A stretch of DNA of 64,000 nt from Dehalobacter sp. (GCA_023667845.1 JAMPIU010000178.1:25085-89084); one strand, 5' to 3'. Counted from the stretch's first letter, positions 26,352-35,256 are shown. Program-made: numbers and translations. The notes: a model not told the origin generated them from the sequence alone.

Positions 26352-26954
26352 CTAGATCTTCGATATCGCCGCCAGCTTCTTCTTTTCGGTCCATAAAGCC
26401 TGATCAATCGTCAGCTGATAGCCTTCACCGTTCTTTATCTGCCAATGGTAAAAATCAAATACTTCGGGCGAAAATGCCTCAAGCAGCATCATGATCGTAC
26501 CGCCGTGAATAACCAGTGCGGCCTTTTCGATTCCGGCATCATCTACTTCCTGCATCACGCGGTTAAAACCTTCCAGGCAGCGGGACCTGAACATTTCCGG
26601 CTGTTCCCCGCCCGGGACTTGCTGTTTCCCGCCGCCGTCGATCCAGCTTTTGTACTCGGCAAGGTCCCTCAGCTGTTCATACGATTTGTTTTCAAATATG
26701 CCAAAGCTGCACTCCGCAAGTTCAGGTATTGTACTATAAGGAATATCCGGATAGATCAGCTCCCTGGTCTGAAGGCAGCGGAGCCTTGGACTGACAAAGA
26801 CATGTTCAACCGCCGTATAGTGGCCGGCAGCAATATACTCACGGATTTCGGAGATCCCCTGTTCACATAAAGGCTCATCCGTAATTCCGATATACTTGCG
26901 TCTCAGATTTCCTTCCGTCTTGCCATGCCGGATCAGGTACAGGAACTTAGTCAT
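26352..26954 (-). CDS. cobC: Alpha-ribazole phosphatase (CobC, histidine phosphatase family)
   Basis: This 200-residue phosphoglycerate-mutase-like phosphatase has the phospho-acceptor motif LIRHGKTEGN, a second Arg in SPRLRCLQT, the acidic ECSFGIFENKSYEQL and the distal VIHGGTIM. CobC removes the phosphate from alpha-ribazole 5'-phosphate or from adenosylcobalamin phosphate. A GTG nine bases upstream is in frame, but AGGTG lies six bases before ATG 26954, which is preferred. The start overlaps the end of the short CobU-like gene by eight bases. Confidence 0.88.
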   Translation of the reverse strand: MTKFLYLIRHGKTEGNLRRKYIGITDEPLCEQGISEIREYIAAGHYTAVEHVFVSPRLRCLQTRELIYPDIPYSTIPELAECSFGIFENKSYEQLRDLAEYKSWIDGGGKQQVPGGEQPEMFRSRCLEGFNRVMQEVDDAGIEKAALVIHGGTIMMLLEAFSPEVFDFYHWQIKNGEGYQLTIDQALWTEKKKLAAISKI

Positions 26955-27342
26955 GTTCTTCACCTTTAATCAGAACCGGAACGGAGCAGAAGACACGATA
27001 GACCTTAGCCGCTTTCTGGGCGGCCGCGCAAAGGACCCTCCCGGTCGTTTCCTGCATTTCCCGGTCATCTTTTAAAACCGGCACCACGGCTGAGCTTAAT
27101 TCATCACAAATCAGAATCATGCCAGGGTGCTGCTCGATTCCGTCAGCGATAAATTTCCGAGCATCAAGGCTGGCTTCCTGCAAACGTCTGATCAGCAGAT
27201 GCAGATGGTCAAGCACCGGACGCTGAAAAGCCTCTTCGAAGCTGCAAGTCCCTCCGTCCGTAATATTGGCCGAAGCGATATCCCATCTTCTCCTGACAAA
27301 TTCCAATTTCCCCTGACTGCCACCTCCGATCACCAAAATCAT
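26947..27342 (-). CDS. Short CobU-like protein with altered P-loop
   Basis: This 131-residue protein begins MILVIGGGSQGKLEFV, a degenerate version of the CobU GGxxSGKS loop lacking the Ser/Thr after the lysine. Its C-terminal half (CDELSSAVVPVLKDDREMQ, then an AAAQKAAKVYRVFCSVPV segment) matches the end of CobU, including the GxxPxLIKG close. The central third of CobU, with the guanylyl-accepting His region, is missing. A full-length cobU lies two genes upstream. It overlaps cobS by ATGA and cobC by eight bases, so it is an integral operon member. It may be a divided or regulatory CobU subunit; function uncertain. Confidence 0.72.
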   Translation of the reverse strand: MILVIGGGSQGKLEFVRRRWDIASANITDGGTCSFEEAFQRPVLDHLHLLIRRLQEASLDARKFIADGIEQHPGMILICDELSSAVVPVLKDDREMQETTGRVLCAAAQKAAKVYRVFCSVPVLIKGEEHD

Positions 27343-28112
27343 AGTATAACGCCTCCTGCTATTGCCGAAATCAGAAGTATTCCTGTTTCGCTTACTACAA
27401 TGTAAAAGCCTGCTAGATCGCCGGTTATACCCCCAAAATGTTTTTGAACCATGAGGTTAAATAAGTAAAAGGATAGCATAATAAACAGAACTGCAATGAT
27501 CCCGATAATCACACTTACATACAGCATCATCGCAATCGATAATAAAGCCATAAAGCAACTAATGATTCTTACCGCTTTCTTCGAAGCATAACCTGCAAAA
27601 ATTGCAGCAAGTCCTGTATCTCTGGCACACGGAAAGGAGACAACCGCTAAAGCAGCCATCGAACGTGACAGGATAAAAGAAACAAGAACGAGTAAGAAAA
27701 AGTCCGGTTTCAGATAGGTCTCATACCACGCCGCAAACTGCAGCAGAAGGACAGCAGACGTATAGATAAGCGCGAAGGCTCCAACATTGGGATCCTTAAG
27801 GATTCGAAGCTTTTCCTCTTGGTCCTTATGGGAATTCAAGGCATCTGTCGTGTCACAATAACCGTCGAGGTGAACTCCGCCAGTGATCATGACGTTAATA
27901 GACACAGCTGCAGCAGCAAAAAAGACGGGACTGAACCCGAAATATTCCAACAATAGAAACAAAAAATAGAGAACAAAGGCAATGACAGCCCCGACCACAG
28001 GAAAGAAGATAAAAGAATAACGCATATTCTTCTCGTTCCAGTCGATTTGAGGCATCGGAATTTTAGAAAACATCGAAAAGGCTGCAACAAACGATTCATA
28101 CAAGATTTTCAT
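27339..28112 (-). CDS. cobS: Adenosylcobinamide-GDP ribazoletransferase (cobalamin synthase)
   Basis: This 257-residue membrane protein has the CobS motif GGVHLDGYCDTTDAL, in which the Asp residues bind magnesium, and N-terminal SMFSKIPMPQIDWNEKNMRY. Several helices follow. It condenses adenosylcobinamide-GDP with alpha-ribazole or its phosphate to complete the nucleotide loop. The gene overlaps cobU by 17 bases and the short CobU-like gene by four, so translation is coupled. Confidence 0.96.
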   Translation of the reverse strand: MKILYESFVAAFSMFSKIPMPQIDWNEKNMRYSFIFFPVVGAVIAFVLYFLFLLLEYFGFSPVFFAAAAVSINVMITGGVHLDGYCDTTDALNSHKDQEEKLRILKDPNVGAFALIYTSAVLLLQFAAWYETYLKPDFFLLVLVSFILSRSMAALAVVSFPCARDTGLAAIFAGYASKKAVRIISCFMALLSIAMMLYVSVIIGIIAVLFIMLSFYLFNLMVQKHFGGITGDLAGFYIVVSETGILLISAIAGGVIL

Positions 28113-28650
28113 AACCGGAAAGCTCCTTCATTCCTTTATGGATGACCGGGATCGCGCAGACGGATTCAATCACGACATCTGCAGCCGCGGCAATTGCCGA
28201 ATTTATTTCAGCCAGTACACGGATATAGCCGGTCGTAAAATCATCATAGGCTTTGAAATCCTCAAATATCGTACTGGTTACGATGACGGTATTCGGTACG
28301 GTAGCCGCTAGCAGCCGGATATCATTGCGAATGCATTCAATAGCCTCCTGCGGGCTGCGCTCCTGCAGATACATTTCATTGGCAATCAGGTTGCCCATGC
28401 ACTCGAGTAAAGCGGTATCGCAGCCGCTTAAAATAGGGATTTTCTCGGAAAGTCCGTAAGGAAACTCAAAAGTGTTGAACCCTTTGCCGTCCCGCATCCG
28501 ACGGTGCTTGACAACCCGGTTGCGGCACTCTTCATCTGAGGCAGCCATTGTTGCAATATAGGCCATTTTTCCTTTATTCAGGCTAACAGCCAAATTTTCC
28601 GCTATTTCAGACTTTCCGCTGGCAACGCCTCCGCTGACCAAAGCCAACAT
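28096..28650 (-). CDS. cobU: Adenosylcobinamide kinase / adenosylcobinamide-phosphate guanylyltransferase
   Basis: This 184-residue protein is full length for CobU. The P-loop is SGGVASGKS (normally GGxRSGKS). The guanylyl-accepting His lies in KHRRMRDGKGFNTFEFP, and CMGNLIANEM is the second conserved block. It phosphorylates adenosylcobinamide and transfers GMP from GTP. The C-terminal INSAIAAAADVVIESVCAIP segment matches the family. GAGGCGGTGAG precedes the ATG. It is followed, overlapping, by cobS. Confidence 0.92.
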   Translation of the reverse strand: MLALVSGGVASGKSEIAENLAVSLNKGKMAYIATMAASDEECRNRVVKHRRMRDGKGFNTFEFPYGLSEKIPILSGCDTALLECMGNLIANEMYLQERSPQEAIECIRNDIRLLAATVPNTVIVTSTIFEDFKAYDDFTTGYIRVLAEINSAIAAAADVVIESVCAIPVIHKGMKELSGYENLV

Positions 28651-28771
28651 TTACTCACCGCCTCTTTCCTTTCACAAAAATATCCCTTTATCTATTATTA
28701 TCTATCATCTATCTATCTATCATCAAGCGATCATCAAGCGATTCAAACTTTTCCAGCTTATACACGCCTGA

Positions 28772-30142
28772 CTAACCCATCCTGGCAGCCTGAAAATCGC
28801 TGCATTTCCGAATAAACGAACGCGCAAACTCAGGGTTTCCCCAGAGATGAAGGTGAGGGTAACCGGCGACGAGGTTCTCATCGGCATGGATACAGTCCCA
28901 CGTTCTGCTCCCGGACGAATTGACTGCCGTAAAACCGCCGCCATTGGCTGTCGAATCAGAATAATGGAATTCATGCGCGTTAATCCTGCCGCCTTTGCCG
29001 CACAGCAGGTTATCCTTTTGCGCCGTCAGCGTGATATAACCGAAACGGTTCAGTTTATCCGTCAGTACAGCATCCCCTTCTAAATATCCTGCCATTGGAT
29101 AAGGTTTGCCGTCCTTGTCAGCAATACGTTCCAATAAATACATGAACCCGCCGCACTCAGCTATACAGGGAGTATTATTGGAGAGAACATGCCTGATGCT
29201 TGCCAACATCGATGTATTCCCGGCCAGCTGCTCGGTATATAATTCCGGGTAACCGCCGCCGAGAATCAGTCCGTCGCATTCAGGTACGGCTCGATCATCA
29301 AGCGGGCTAAAGTACTGCAGTTCCGCTCCCAATGTTTCCAAAAGGTCGAGACTGTCCTGGTAATAAAAACAAAAGGCTTTATCTCTGGCTACGGCGACTT
29401 TAACAGCAGAGATTCTCTCGATCCCGGCCTCATGATAGTCTATTTCCGCGGCCCTGCCTGCAATACGCAGCAGGTGTTTCAGATCGATGGATTCTCTGGC
29501 CTGTATGGCCAGTAATTTCATTTTTTGCTGCAGGTCTTCCACTTCCGATGCTGTAATTAATCCAAGATGCCTGCTTTCCAGCGCGCATTCTTTGAGCTTC
29601 GGAAAGTAACCGACCACCTGGATATCCGTCTCTTTTTCGATCATTTCCTTATACTGCGGGTATAGGGAAGGTGTAAGATTATTCAGAATAACGCCCTTGA
29701 TCCCGTTGTCCGGTCTAAAATGGCAGAATCCTTGGATCAAGGCTGCAATTGAGATTGCTGAACCGGCACAATTGACAATAAGGATAACAGGCGTTTGCGT
29801 TACTGCAGCCAAATGGTAAGAACTTGCCACGGTACTGCCAATGCCTAGCCCGTCATAATAACCCATTACTCCTTCTAAAACAGCGATTTGCGACTGTTCG
29901 GAATTCTTGACCAGCAAATACCGGCATACCTCTTCCGATAGCATAAACAAATCCAGATTCCGTGATTTTGTCCCAATGACTTCGGTATGAAACATCGGAT
30001 CAATATAGTCCGGCCCACATTTAAACGCAGCCGGATGAACCCCTTGCTCCAAAAGCGCTTGTAATACCGCACAGGTGATGGTGGTCTTGCCGCTGCTGCT
30101 GCCTGCAGCCGCAAACATAATACGTGGAATAACTGCTTTCAT
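28772..30142 (-). CDS. cbiA: Cobyrinic acid a,c-diamide synthase (CbiA/CobB)
   Basis: This 456-residue enzyme starts at ATG 30142, supported by GGAGA eight bases upstream. The frame is open to 30292, but that extension is only translated repeat DNA. Residues 12-21 form the P-loop AAGSSSGKTT. GPDYIDPMFH, EGVMGYYDG and NLTPSLYP are family motifs, and C330 in IAECGGFMYL is the amidotransferase nucleophile. It amidates the a and c side chains of cobyrinic acid (or the cobalt form in the anaerobic route). It is the first gene after the B12 riboswitch and therefore the leading gene of the cobalamin operon. Confidence 0.95.
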   Translation of the reverse strand: MKAVIPRIMFAAAGSSSGKTTITCAVLQALLEQGVHPAAFKCGPDYIDPMFHTEVIGTKSRNLDLFMLSEEVCRYLLVKNSEQSQIAVLEGVMGYYDGLGIGSTVASSYHLAAVTQTPVILIVNCAGSAISIAALIQGFCHFRPDNGIKGVILNNLTPSLYPQYKEMIEKETDIQVVGYFPKLKECALESRHLGLITASEVEDLQQKMKLLAIQARESIDLKHLLRIAGRAAEIDYHEAGIERISAVKVAVARDKAFCFYYQDSLDLLETLGAELQYFSPLDDRAVPECDGLILGGGYPELYTEQLAGNTSMLASIRHVLSNNTPCIAECGGFMYLLERIADKDGKPYPMAGYLEGDAVLTDKLNRFGYITLTAQKDNLLCGKGGRINAHEFHYSDSTANGGGFTAVNSSGSRTWDCIHADENLVAGYPHLHLWGNPEFARSFIRKCSDFQAARMG

Positions 30143-30178
30143 GACTTGTTCTCCATTTCTATCGAAGCTGAGATGGTC

Positions 30179-30290
30179 CGTGGACATCACCGCTCCTTGC
30201 CGTCCTTGGCATCGCGGCACTAGGCCGTCCGTGGCCGTCGCCGCTCCTTGCCATCCCTGGCATCGCGGCATTCGTCCATCCGTGGACATC
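30179..30290. repeat. 51-bp tandem repeat, 2.2 copies, CCATCC/TGG hairpin family
   Basis: Units 30179-30229 and 30230-30280 plus a partial third unit share CCGCTCCTTGCC, then TGGCATCGCGGCA. Each contains small palindromes of the form GCC(G/A)TCCnTGGC. The array separates the riboswitch terminator from cbiA. Related sequence occurs at 63666-63710 and, in part, inside 24643-24768. Confidence 0.8.
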
Positions 30291-30327
30291 AAAAAACCTC
30301 TCTAACCGGCGGTTGGAAGAGGTTTTA
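30291..30327 (-). terminator. Terminator of the cobalamin riboswitch
   Basis: On the minus strand AAAACCTCT (30326-30318, complement strand) pairs with AGAGGTTTT (30301-30293) around a secondary CCAACCG/CGGTTAG helix, followed by TTTT. It lies about 85 bases after the aptamer and before cbiA, as expected for a transcriptional B12 switch. Confidence 0.75.
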
Positions 30328-30404
30328 CTTACACAATCTGCAAACAGTCCAAAACACTTCTGCACGATTCGTATGCTACACCTTTCATCCTCCGTGAAAA
30401 CAGT

Positions 30405-30563
30405 GCAAAATGGCTCAGGCAGGTCTTCCGACTCGGTTTCAAAGCAAATTCAGCCTTCCCATTGTAAACAGTGGCAACTTTGAATTTGCTCCACCTTACG
30501 GCGGCGGGACCGTACAGGTATTTCACCTGTTTCCCTATTATTGCAAAATAATGCAACCTAAGC
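30405..30563 (-). ncRNA. Cobalamin (AdoCbl) riboswitch aptamer
   Basis: Read leftward, the RNA contains GGTGAAAT with flanking ACAGG/CCTGT, GTCCCGCCGCCGTAA, GCCACTG (30485-30479), GGGAAGG and the B12 box GAGTCGGAAGACCTGCC (30434-30418), all in canonical order. It should sense adenosylcobalamin and switch off the downstream cobalamin operon starting with cbiA, through the terminator at 30291-30327. Confidence 0.95.
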
Positions 30564-30569
30564 GATACC

Positions 30570-30598
30570 ATTATATCAGAAGACGCACAACGTGTCCA
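30570..30598 (-). promoter_or_regulatory. Promoter of the riboswitch/cobalamin operon
   Basis: On the minus strand TGGACA (30598-30593), a 17-base spacer and a perfect TATAAT (30575-30570) lie just before the aptamer; transcription should start near 30563. Confidence 0.88.
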
Positions 30599-30743
30599 CC
30601 CGCAATCTGCAGAACAGTATATAGTCTTCTCCTTGCCTTCTCCCTACATGATATTTGATATTTTCACAGACCCGGCCTTGCTCTTCCGCCCTCCTTTTGA
30701 TACGCTAGGAAAAAAGAACAGCAATTCGCGGAGGTACCTCTTC

Positions 30744-31715
30744 ATGTCTTATTCTCTTCCAGCCGATATCATTTCAGCCGGAAACCTAACCAAACGATTC
30801 GGAGATTTCACTGCCGTTGACAATATCTCTTTTACTGTCCGGCAGGGAGAGTGTTTTGGACTTCTTGGTCCAAACGGCGCCGGCAAAACGTCCCTGGCCA
30901 GAATGGTCTTTGGCTTGTCACCCAGAACTGAGGGCCGCCTGACTGTTTTTAATCAGGATATTTCGGAGCATTCCCGGGAAATTAAAGCACGTCTCGGTGT
31001 TGTTGCCCAGGAAGACAACCTTGACCCGGAACTGACGGTTCTGGAAAACCTGCTGGTCTATGCCTCCTATTACCGTCTGCCGCGTAGTACAGCCAGGGAA
31101 CGGGCTTTGGAGATCCTGGACTTTATGGATCTTCGAAGTAAAGCCAATGCAGTCGTCGACGAGCTGTCCGGCGGCATGAAACGACGTCTGACAATTGGAC
31201 GAGCGTTGATCAACCGTCCGGAGCTATTGATTCTCGATGAGCCAACCACCGGGCTTGATCCGTACGCCCGTCATATGGTCTGGCAGCGCCTGCGGCAGTT
31301 AAAAGAAAGCGGTACGACCATGCTGCTGACAACACACTATCTTGAAGAAGCCAGTCATCTCTGCGACCGACTGATCATCATCAATCAGGGCAAAATCCTT
31401 GAGCAAGGTGTACCGGAAGAGCTTATTGATAAGCATGTCGGGACATATGCCCTTGAACTTGGAACGAATCCTGACAATCAAAATATGCTCCTGCAATGGA
31501 GCTCTCCCTGGCTGAAATCCTATCAGCATATTGGAGATGATCTGGTCCTCTATTCCAATGATGGGCCAGCGATGGCTGATGACTTGAATCACAAAATTAC
31601 GGACGAACACTTCCCTGTCAGCTATCAACGGCTGAGGCCCACTAACCTTGAAGACGTTTTTCTGAAGTTAACCGGCGAAACGCTGCATGGTAAGCGCAGT
31701 CAGTTTGAGGAGTAG
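30744..31715 (+). CDS. ABC-2 exporter ATPase (NodI/DrrA-like)
   Basis: This 323-residue ATPase starts at ATG 30744 behind GGAGG. Walker A GPNGAGKT is at residues 42-49, the signature LSGGMKRRL near 140 and Walker B LLILDEPTTGLDP near 160. The C-terminal ~90 residues are the extra domain typical of NodI/DrrA ATPases (PTNLEDVFLKLTGE close). It energises the permease encoded by the next gene. NodI/NodJ-type systems export lipooligosaccharides or drugs; the substrate here is unknown. The gene diverges from the cobalamin operon. Confidence 0.92.
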   Translation: MSYSLPADIISAGNLTKRFGDFTAVDNISFTVRQGECFGLLGPNGAGKTSLARMVFGLSPRTEGRLTVFNQDISEHSREIKARLGVVAQEDNLDPELTVLENLLVYASYYRLPRSTARERALEILDFMDLRSKANAVVDELSGGMKRRLTIGRALINRPELLILDEPTTGLDPYARHMVWQRLRQLKESGTTMLLTTHYLEEASHLCDRLIIINQGKILEQGVPEELIDKHVGTYALELGTNPDNQNMLLQWSSPWLKSYQHIGDDLVLYSNDGPAMADDLNHKITDEHFPVSYQRLRPTNLEDVFLKLTGETLHGKRSQFEE

Positions 31716-31746
31716 GATTAGCATACTGATGATATGGAGGAAGAAT

Positions 31747-32529
31747 ATGATTAGAATAAAAATGCCTGATCTTAACCCCGTACTGACCTTCAAAGTATTT
31801 CTGCGGAATCTGAAGGTTTTCGGTAAAACATGGAAAGCCAATATCATGTTTAATTTTCTGGAGCCGCTGCTTTATCTCTGGGCCATGGGCTTTGGTCTGG
31901 GTGTTTATATTACGCAGATTAACGGGCTTTCCTACCTTGATTTTTTGGCTCCGGGGCTGATTGCTTCTTCAGCGATGTTTGCTGTGACTTATGAAATGAC
32001 CTACAACAGCTATACCCGGATGTCCAAGGAGAAAATATTTCACAGCATGGTGGTTACGCCGGTAAGTATGGACGACATCGTCCTCGGCGAAATCCTGTAC
32101 GGCACGTTCAAAGGCGTTCTTTACGGTGCGGTTTTCTTTATTGTTGTCGCCTTGTTCGGCATTGTCCACTCCCTGTATGCCCTGCTCATCTTTGTCCCAC
32201 TGATCCTCATGTCCGTCATCTTTTCCAATCTCTCTTTAATTTGGACGAGTCTCGCTCCCAATTATGACTCTTTCGGCTATTTTTTCACGCTGCTGATTTC
32301 TCCAATGTTCTTGTTTGCCGGAATCTTTTTCCCGATTGAAAGCCTGCCCGCCGCCATTCGTTTTCTTCCGTGGCTGACGCCGCTGTACCATGCCGTTGAA
32401 ACGGTGCGTCCATTGGTTTTGGGACAGGTTACTCCGGCAATCACCGGCCATATCATCTGGCTCTTAGCCGTTACGCTGCTGACGCTTCCTTTCCCGCTGG
32501 TCATAGTTAAAAAGAAGCTCATTCAATAA
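31747..32529 (+). CDS. ABC-2 exporter permease (NodJ/DrrB-like)
   Basis: This 260-residue six-helix permease starts at ATG 31747 behind GGAGG (31736-31740), 31 bases after the ATPase gene. Features include an amphipathic N-terminus, NFLEPLLYLWAMGFGLG, the central YEILYGT-like GEILYGTFKGVLYG and FLFAGIFFPIESLP, a NodJ hallmark followed by PLYHAVETVRPL. It pairs with the preceding NodI-like ATPase to form an exporter. The nodulation-type name reflects family only. Confidence 0.9.
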   Translation: MIRIKMPDLNPVLTFKVFLRNLKVFGKTWKANIMFNFLEPLLYLWAMGFGLGVYITQINGLSYLDFLAPGLIASSAMFAVTYEMTYNSYTRMSKEKIFHSMVVTPVSMDDIVLGEILYGTFKGVLYGAVFFIVVALFGIVHSLYALLIFVPLILMSVIFSNLSLIWTSLAPNYDSFGYFFTLLISPMFLFAGIFFPIESLPAAIRFLPWLTPLYHAVETVRPLVLGQVTPAITGHIIWLLAVTLLTLPFPLVIVKKKLIQ

Positions 32530-32555
32530 ACGGACTCTTTTTTGCTTTTGGGAAT

Positions 32556-33386
32556 CTAGACGGTTGCAACTTGCCAATACATACAGGCGATCTTCCCTTT
32601 GATCGTTTCTCTGATCAGCCCGTTCTCGGCTTTGCTTTGAATGTAATTCCTAATGTCCGCTTTTTGCTCATCAGTCAAATCTGTCTTCATGCCAAGTCTG
32701 CTGAGGTAATGACGGTTCGCTTCATCCAATGTGCGAACACTTTCCCTTACCGTCTCGATATACGTAATTTCAGGATAAAGTTTTTTAAGCCAGAGAACAT
32801 TGAAACAGCAGTACAATCCTTTGTTGCCGTATACATCTTCCATATGGGGCGGAAGAAACCGTCTTTTCAGTTCGTCACTAATGGAATCATGCCGTTCAAC
32901 AAAATGACTTAGAAAACAATATTTACTGCTGACTGCGATCATTTTCTCGAGGCTTTTCCTGCTGTCAATGCCGGGAGACATAATCGCCGTTACCAGGCTG
33001 AACTTTTGCTTCCACTGTCTTGCAAACAAGTCATCTTGCCGCCAGTCCATCTCCATGAAATCAACATTTCGAAGTTCCCGGGCCGCCGCGTAGTCTCTGG
33101 CGGTCCGCACCATTTTCGGCGAAATATCCACACCGGTCACGGTTTTCGCTCTTTGGGCAAATTCCGCTGCAAAACGGCCGGGTCCGCAGCCGATATCCAG
33201 AACAGTACTATCTTCCCGGAGCATTCTTTTTGCGGTAAGCAGTTCTGTAATCTTTACAATTCTCTCATCAGGTTCAATGCCTGTGAATTCTTCGACCCTG
33301 TTGTCCCAGGAATCCACGCTTCCTTCTTTATAACTGCTTTTGGAATCTTTAGTTCGCCAAATTTGATCAAAATAATCAATACCCAT
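32556..33386 (-). CDS. Class I SAM-dependent methyltransferase
   Basis: This 276-residue enzyme is assigned ATG 33386, four bases after AAAGGTGGA, rather than the longer open frame upstream. The SAM-binding motif I VLDIGCGPGRFA (62-73), VTGVDISPKMV (motif II) and NVDFMEMDWRQ are clear. The C-terminal third (about 180-276) is helical and unlike small-molecule methyltransferases I can name; the substrate is unknown. It converges with the ABC permease gene, 26 bases away, and is apparently monocistronic. Confidence 0.85.
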   Translation of the reverse strand: MGIDYFDQIWRTKDSKSSYKEGSVDSWDNRVEEFTGIEPDERIVKITELLTAKRMLREDSTVLDIGCGPGRFAAEFAQRAKTVTGVDISPKMVRTARDYAAARELRNVDFMEMDWRQDDLFARQWKQKFSLVTAIMSPGIDSRKSLEKMIAVSSKYCFLSHFVERHDSISDELKRRFLPPHMEDVYGNKGLYCCFNVLWLKKLYPEITYIETVRESVRTLDEANRHYLSRLGMKTDLTDEQKADIRNYIQSKAENGLIRETIKGKIACMYWQVATV

Positions 33387-33699
33387 CGCTTCCACCTTTA
33401 TATTTATGATCCACTCAAGCTGACTGATCCGCTCAAACTGACCAAAACTACATCTTGCATCTAATATTAACATTAACTCAGTCCCAAGCAAATATTATCA
33501 TGCTTGCTGCCCTTCTTATTCATAAAGCATGATGCCCATTCGTTTCTGCGCTGCCATATTTCTGACTTGCTCTCCTTAGACAGATTTGATAATCTAATAA
33601 AGATATTTCCTGCTATCACAAGGATGAGCAATACGGATGGTCTTGCTATTGACTGATCGTATTATTTACGAATTTATGTAAAAAGGAAGATAAGAAAAC

Positions 33700-35256
33700 A
33701 TGAGTATTCTGACTGTTAAAAACTTGAGTCATGGCTTTGGCGACCGGGCCATATTTCAAAATGTTTCTTTCCGCCTGCTGAAGGGCGAGCATATCGGTTT
33801 GATCGGGGCGAATGGCGAGGGAAAATCTACATTTATGAACATCATTACGCGCCAACTCGAGCCTGATGAAGGCCAGATTGAATGGTCCAAACGGGTCAGA
33901 GTCGGTTATCTTGACCAGCACACGGTTCTGGCTAAAGGAGCAACGATCCGCGATGTTCTGAAGGACGCTTTTCAGTATCTTTTTGCACTGGAAGCTGAGA
34001 TGCTGGCGATTTGTGATAAAATGGGCGACGCTTCATCCGAGGAGCTGGAAGTGCTGCTCGAAGAGATGGGATTGATTCAGGAAACCTTGAACAACAATGA
34101 TTTTTATATTGTGGATGCTAAGGTCGAGGAGACCGCCCGCGGTTTAGGTCTGCAGGATATCGGTCTTGATAAGGACGTTGATGACTTAAGCGGCGGCCAG
34201 CGAACCAAAGTGCTTTTGGCTAAACTGCTGCTGGAAAAGCCGGATATTCTGCTTTTGGACGAGCCGACAAACTACCTCGACGAACAACACATCGAATGGC
34301 TGAAACGCTACCTTCTGGCGTATGAAAATGCGTTTATTCTGATCTCGCACGACATGGAATTCTTAAACAGCGTGATCAACTTAATTTATCATATGGACAA
34401 CCTGCAGCTGAACCGTTATGTCGGAGACTATCAGAATTTCCTGAATGTCTACGAGACAAAAAAGCAGCAGCTCGAAGCGGCCTATAAAAAACAGCAGCAG
34501 GAAATCTCCGACCTGGAGGATTTTGTCGCCCGCAACAAAGCCAGAGTCTCCACCCGGAATATGGCGATGTCCCGCCAGAAAAAGCTCGATAAAATGGACC
34601 GGATCGAACTGGCCAAGGACAAACCCAAACCGGTTTTCAACTTTAAAGAAGCCAGGACTTCCGGCAAGCTCGTGTTTCAAACCTCTGATCTGGTGATCGG
34701 CTATAACGAACCGCTCTCCCGCCCGATCAACATTTCCCTGGAACGCGGTCAGAAAGTTGCTTTGACCGGAGCCAACGGAATCGGCAAAACCACACTCTTA
34801 AAGAGCATCCTCGGTGAAATCGAGTCCCTTTCAGGCCAGGCTGAACTTGGAGACTATCTCTTCCCCGGCTACTTTGAACAGGAAATTAAGGATGCTAATT
34901 ATAAGACCTGTATCGAAGAATTCTGGTCGGACTTCCCCGGCTATACCCAGTACGAAGTGCGGGCAGCGCTGGCCAAGTGCGGTTTAACGACGAAGCATAT
35001 CGAAAGCAAAGTCCTGGTCTTGAGCGGCGGTGAGCAGGCCAAAGTACGGCTCTGCAAGCTGATTAATAAGGAAACGAATTTTCTGCTGCTCGACGAGCCG
35101 ACCAACCATCTCGACGTCGAAGCCAAACAGGAGTTGAAACGGGCGCTCCAGGCCTATAAAGGCAGCCTACTTCTCATTTGCCATGAACCTGACTTTTACC
35201 AGGATGTCGTCACGGAAGTTTGGAATTGTGAGAATTGGACGACCAAGGTCGTCTAA
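33700..35256 (+). CDS. ABC-F family ATPase (EttA/Uup/YbiT-like)
   Basis: This 518-residue soluble protein has two ABC domains and no membrane helices. First domain: Walker A GANGEGKST (36-44), LSGGQRTKV near 163 and LLLDEPTNYLD. Second domain: GANGIGKTT near 357, LSGGEQAKVRL near 443 and LLLDEPTNHLD. The linker (about 245-310) is the charged helical P-site tRNA interaction region. ABC-F proteins bind the ribosome E site and act as translation factors or protect against ribosome-targeting antibiotics. The length and linker fit the YbiT/YkpA-like housekeeping group better than a resistance factor. Confidence 0.9.
   Translation: MSILTVKNLSHGFGDRAIFQNVSFRLLKGEHIGLIGANGEGKSTFMNIITRQLEPDEGQIEWSKRVRVGYLDQHTVLAKGATIRDVLKDAFQYLFALEAEMLAICDKMGDASSEELEVLLEEMGLIQETLNNNDFYIVDAKVEETARGLGLQDIGLDKDVDDLSGGQRTKVLLAKLLLEKPDILLLDEPTNYLDEQHIEWLKRYLLAYENAFILISHDMEFLNSVINLIYHMDNLQLNRYVGDYQNFLNVYETKKQQLEAAYKKQQQEISDLEDFVARNKARVSTRNMAMSRQKKLDKMDRIELAKDKPKPVFNFKEARTSGKLVFQTSDLVIGYNEPLSRPINISLERGQKVALTGANGIGKTTLLKSILGEIESLSGQAELGDYLFPGYFEQEIKDANYKTCIEEFWSDFPGYTQYEVRAALAKCGLTTKHIESKVLVLSGGEQAKVRLCKLINKETNFLLLDEPTNHLDVEAKQELKRALQAYKGSLLLICHEPDFYQDVVTEVWNCENWTTKVV

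Noticed and set aside
30142..30292. N-terminal extension of CbiA by about 50 residues
   Set aside because: It is translated repeat DNA, has no family similarity, and a proper ribosome site lies directly before ATG 30142.
30329..30390. 19-codon leader peptide (MKGVAYESCRS...) after the B12 aptamer
   Set aside because: GGAGG touches the ATG with no spacing, and the region is better explained as riboswitch expression platform.
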